DNA of 21,369 bases, taken from positions 1 to 21,369 of the forward strand of contig CAYJIH010000033.1 in NCBI GenBank assembly GCA_964370195.1. Reading direction: 5' to 3'. The notes beneath the pieces were generated by a model. That model was given only the letters and a program-made list of their open reading frames with translations. It made no database searches and was not told the DNA's origin. The stretch is from JAAYCI01 sp964370195 (lineage in GTDB: Bacteria > Bacillota > Clostridia > Oscillospirales > Ruminococcaceae). Shown in pieces: positions 20,954 through 21,369 of the stretch (the stretch's first letter is position 1; every line of letters starts with the position of its first letter). A program made the position numbers and the translations under genes.

Positions 20954-21000
20954 AAGACCTTGGGGCGCTGCCTCTTTGCTGAAGACCTTGGGGCGCTGCC
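20954..21000. repeat. Tandem 19-nt direct repeat, 28-nt period
   Basis: AAGACCTTGGGGCGCTGCC occurs exactly at 20954-20972 and 20982-21000. The second copy continues into the perfect hairpin TTGGGGC-GCT-GCCCCAA (20988-21004). The surrounding text looks like an interspersed intergenic repeat I recall from gut Clostridia genomes. Confidence 0.85.
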
Positions 21001-21010
21001 CCAAACCCCG

Positions 21011-21038
21011 CCACTTTAAAAAGTGGACAAACTTTTTT
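21011..21038 (+). terminator. Hairpin with downstream T-run inside the intergenic repeat
   Basis: CCACTTT-AA-AAAGTGG (21011-21026) is a perfect 7-bp stem; six T follow at 21033-21038. The gap before the T-run is longer than usual, so this is a possible back-up terminator for pfp-degV. Confidence 0.4.
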
Positions 21039-21161
21039 CTAAAGGACACGCACAGCGCGAGCGGACTCAAACCAAAAGCCAAAGGGCAATATTTTATTAA
21101 AATCACACGCCGCAGGGCAGCGAGGCTCCGTGCTGCACCCACGCGTAACGAGTTACCATCC

Positions 21162-21208
21162 AAAAAACAAGAAGCTGTGCTTGTTAACGCAAGCACAGCT
21201 TCTATTTT
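21162..21208. terminator. Bidirectional intrinsic terminator, perfect 13-bp stem
   Basis: The arms 21171-21183 and 21190-21202 are perfectly complementary, with loop TTAACG. The plus side continues TATTTT; the minus side continues TTGTTTTTT (21170-21162), which is stronger. It suggests a leftward gene ending just beyond the right edge, as well as protecting this region from the left. Confidence 0.8.
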
Positions 21209-21369
21209 AGTGTGACCATAGCGGTGCAAACGGGGGTGCAACACGAAACCTTGCTGCCCTGTGTGGCATGACCTTTTAAAAAACCGCCCTAATGCTTTCC
21301 TTTTGTGCGTGCTTGTGTTCTACACGCCCTTTAGAAAAAGCTTTTGCCCCTGCTTTTCTCGAAAAGCAG

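Larger units (their letters stand above)
20872..21369. other. Non-coding right end with repeats and hairpins
   Basis: About 500 nt without a credible gene. It holds the degV hairpin, the tandem repeat, two further hairpins, a bidirectional terminator and, at the very edge, a perfect inverted repeat CTGCTTTTC/GAAAAGCAG (21350-21358 with 21361-21369). Reading frames of 92 and 122 codons cross the repeats on opposite strands but lack ribosome-binding sites. A minus-strand frame is open from the edge to a stop at 21276-21278 and could be the end of an outside gene, but its 30 codons show no family. Confidence 0.6.

Noticed and set aside
20876..21244. Hypothetical proteins on either strand across the right-end repeats
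   Set aside because: Both frames run through hairpins and a tandem repeat, lack ribosome-binding sites and overlap each other almost completely.
21276..21368. Possible C-terminal fragment of a leftward gene entering from the right edge
   Set aside because: Only about 30 codons, Lys/Ala-rich with no recognisable family, and it includes an inverted repeat. Too weak to list as a gene.
1..21369. CRISPR array, phage, transposon, toxin-antitoxin or biosynthetic cluster
   Set aside because: No regularly spaced repeats of the right size, no transposase or integrase, no small toxin-antitoxin pair and no synthase genes were seen on either strand.

Overview
The window looks like chromosomal DNA from a low-to-mid-GC Gram-positive anaerobe of the Clostridia, most likely Oscillospirales/Ruminococcaceae-like. 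The reasons are strong GGAGG ribosome-binding sites, TATAAT promoters, intrinsic terminators after most units, Firmicutes-type families (bactofilin, DegV, Maf, ZapA, PadR, PPi-type phosphofructokinase, U32 protease-like) and a GC-rich intergenic repeat of a kind I recall from gut Clostridia. The assignment is from gene content only. I see no rRNA, tRNA, CRISPR array, transposase or phage gene.

Layout, left to right. 1-12001 is read entirely on the minus strand. In transcription order it holds: glycogen phosphorylase, an intracellular GH13 glucosidase and Maf (12001 to 7052); a MinD-like ATPase and a methylglyoxal-synthase-like protein (6850 to 5668); a membrane-anchored NodB polysaccharide deacetylase and a bactofilin (5468 to 3634); an unknown lipoprotein (3508 to 2453); prmA-rsmE (2346 to 707); and the first 104 codons of a secreted protein that runs off the left edge. 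12466-15415 on the plus strand is zapA - U32 protease-like - dut. 15489-16882 (minus) is a two-gene FetAB-like ABC transporter, divergent from a PadR regulator at 16997-17299. Glycerate kinase follows on the minus strand (18466 to 17336), then pfp and degV on the plus strand (18720-20871). The last 0.5 kb is non-coding, with tandem and inverted repeats and terminators.

How the genes work together. One theme is carbon storage and glycolysis: glycogen phosphorylase and a GH13 enzyme release glucose units, the PPi-type phosphofructokinase carries them on, and glycerate kinase feeds lower glycolysis. A second theme is envelope and division: ZapA, bactofilin, NodB deacetylase, the MinD-like protein and Maf. 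RNA/protein modification (RsmE, PrmA, U32) and dUTPase are housekeeping.

The most unusual part is 5668-6850. The MinD-like protein has lost the P-loop lysine (Asn in its place), has Glu and Lys at the two switch-I aspartates, and lacks a membrane-targeting tail. The adjacent methylglyoxal-synthase-like protein has Ala, Ala and Ser where the family has its catalytic Asp71, His98 and Asp101 (E. coli numbering), yet keeps the phosphate-binding loop. Two neighbouring, intact reading frames that both lost catalytic residues suggest a non-enzymatic sensor/regulator pair, perhaps linking triose-phosphate level to cell shape or division. That function is inference; the substitutions are read directly from the DNA.
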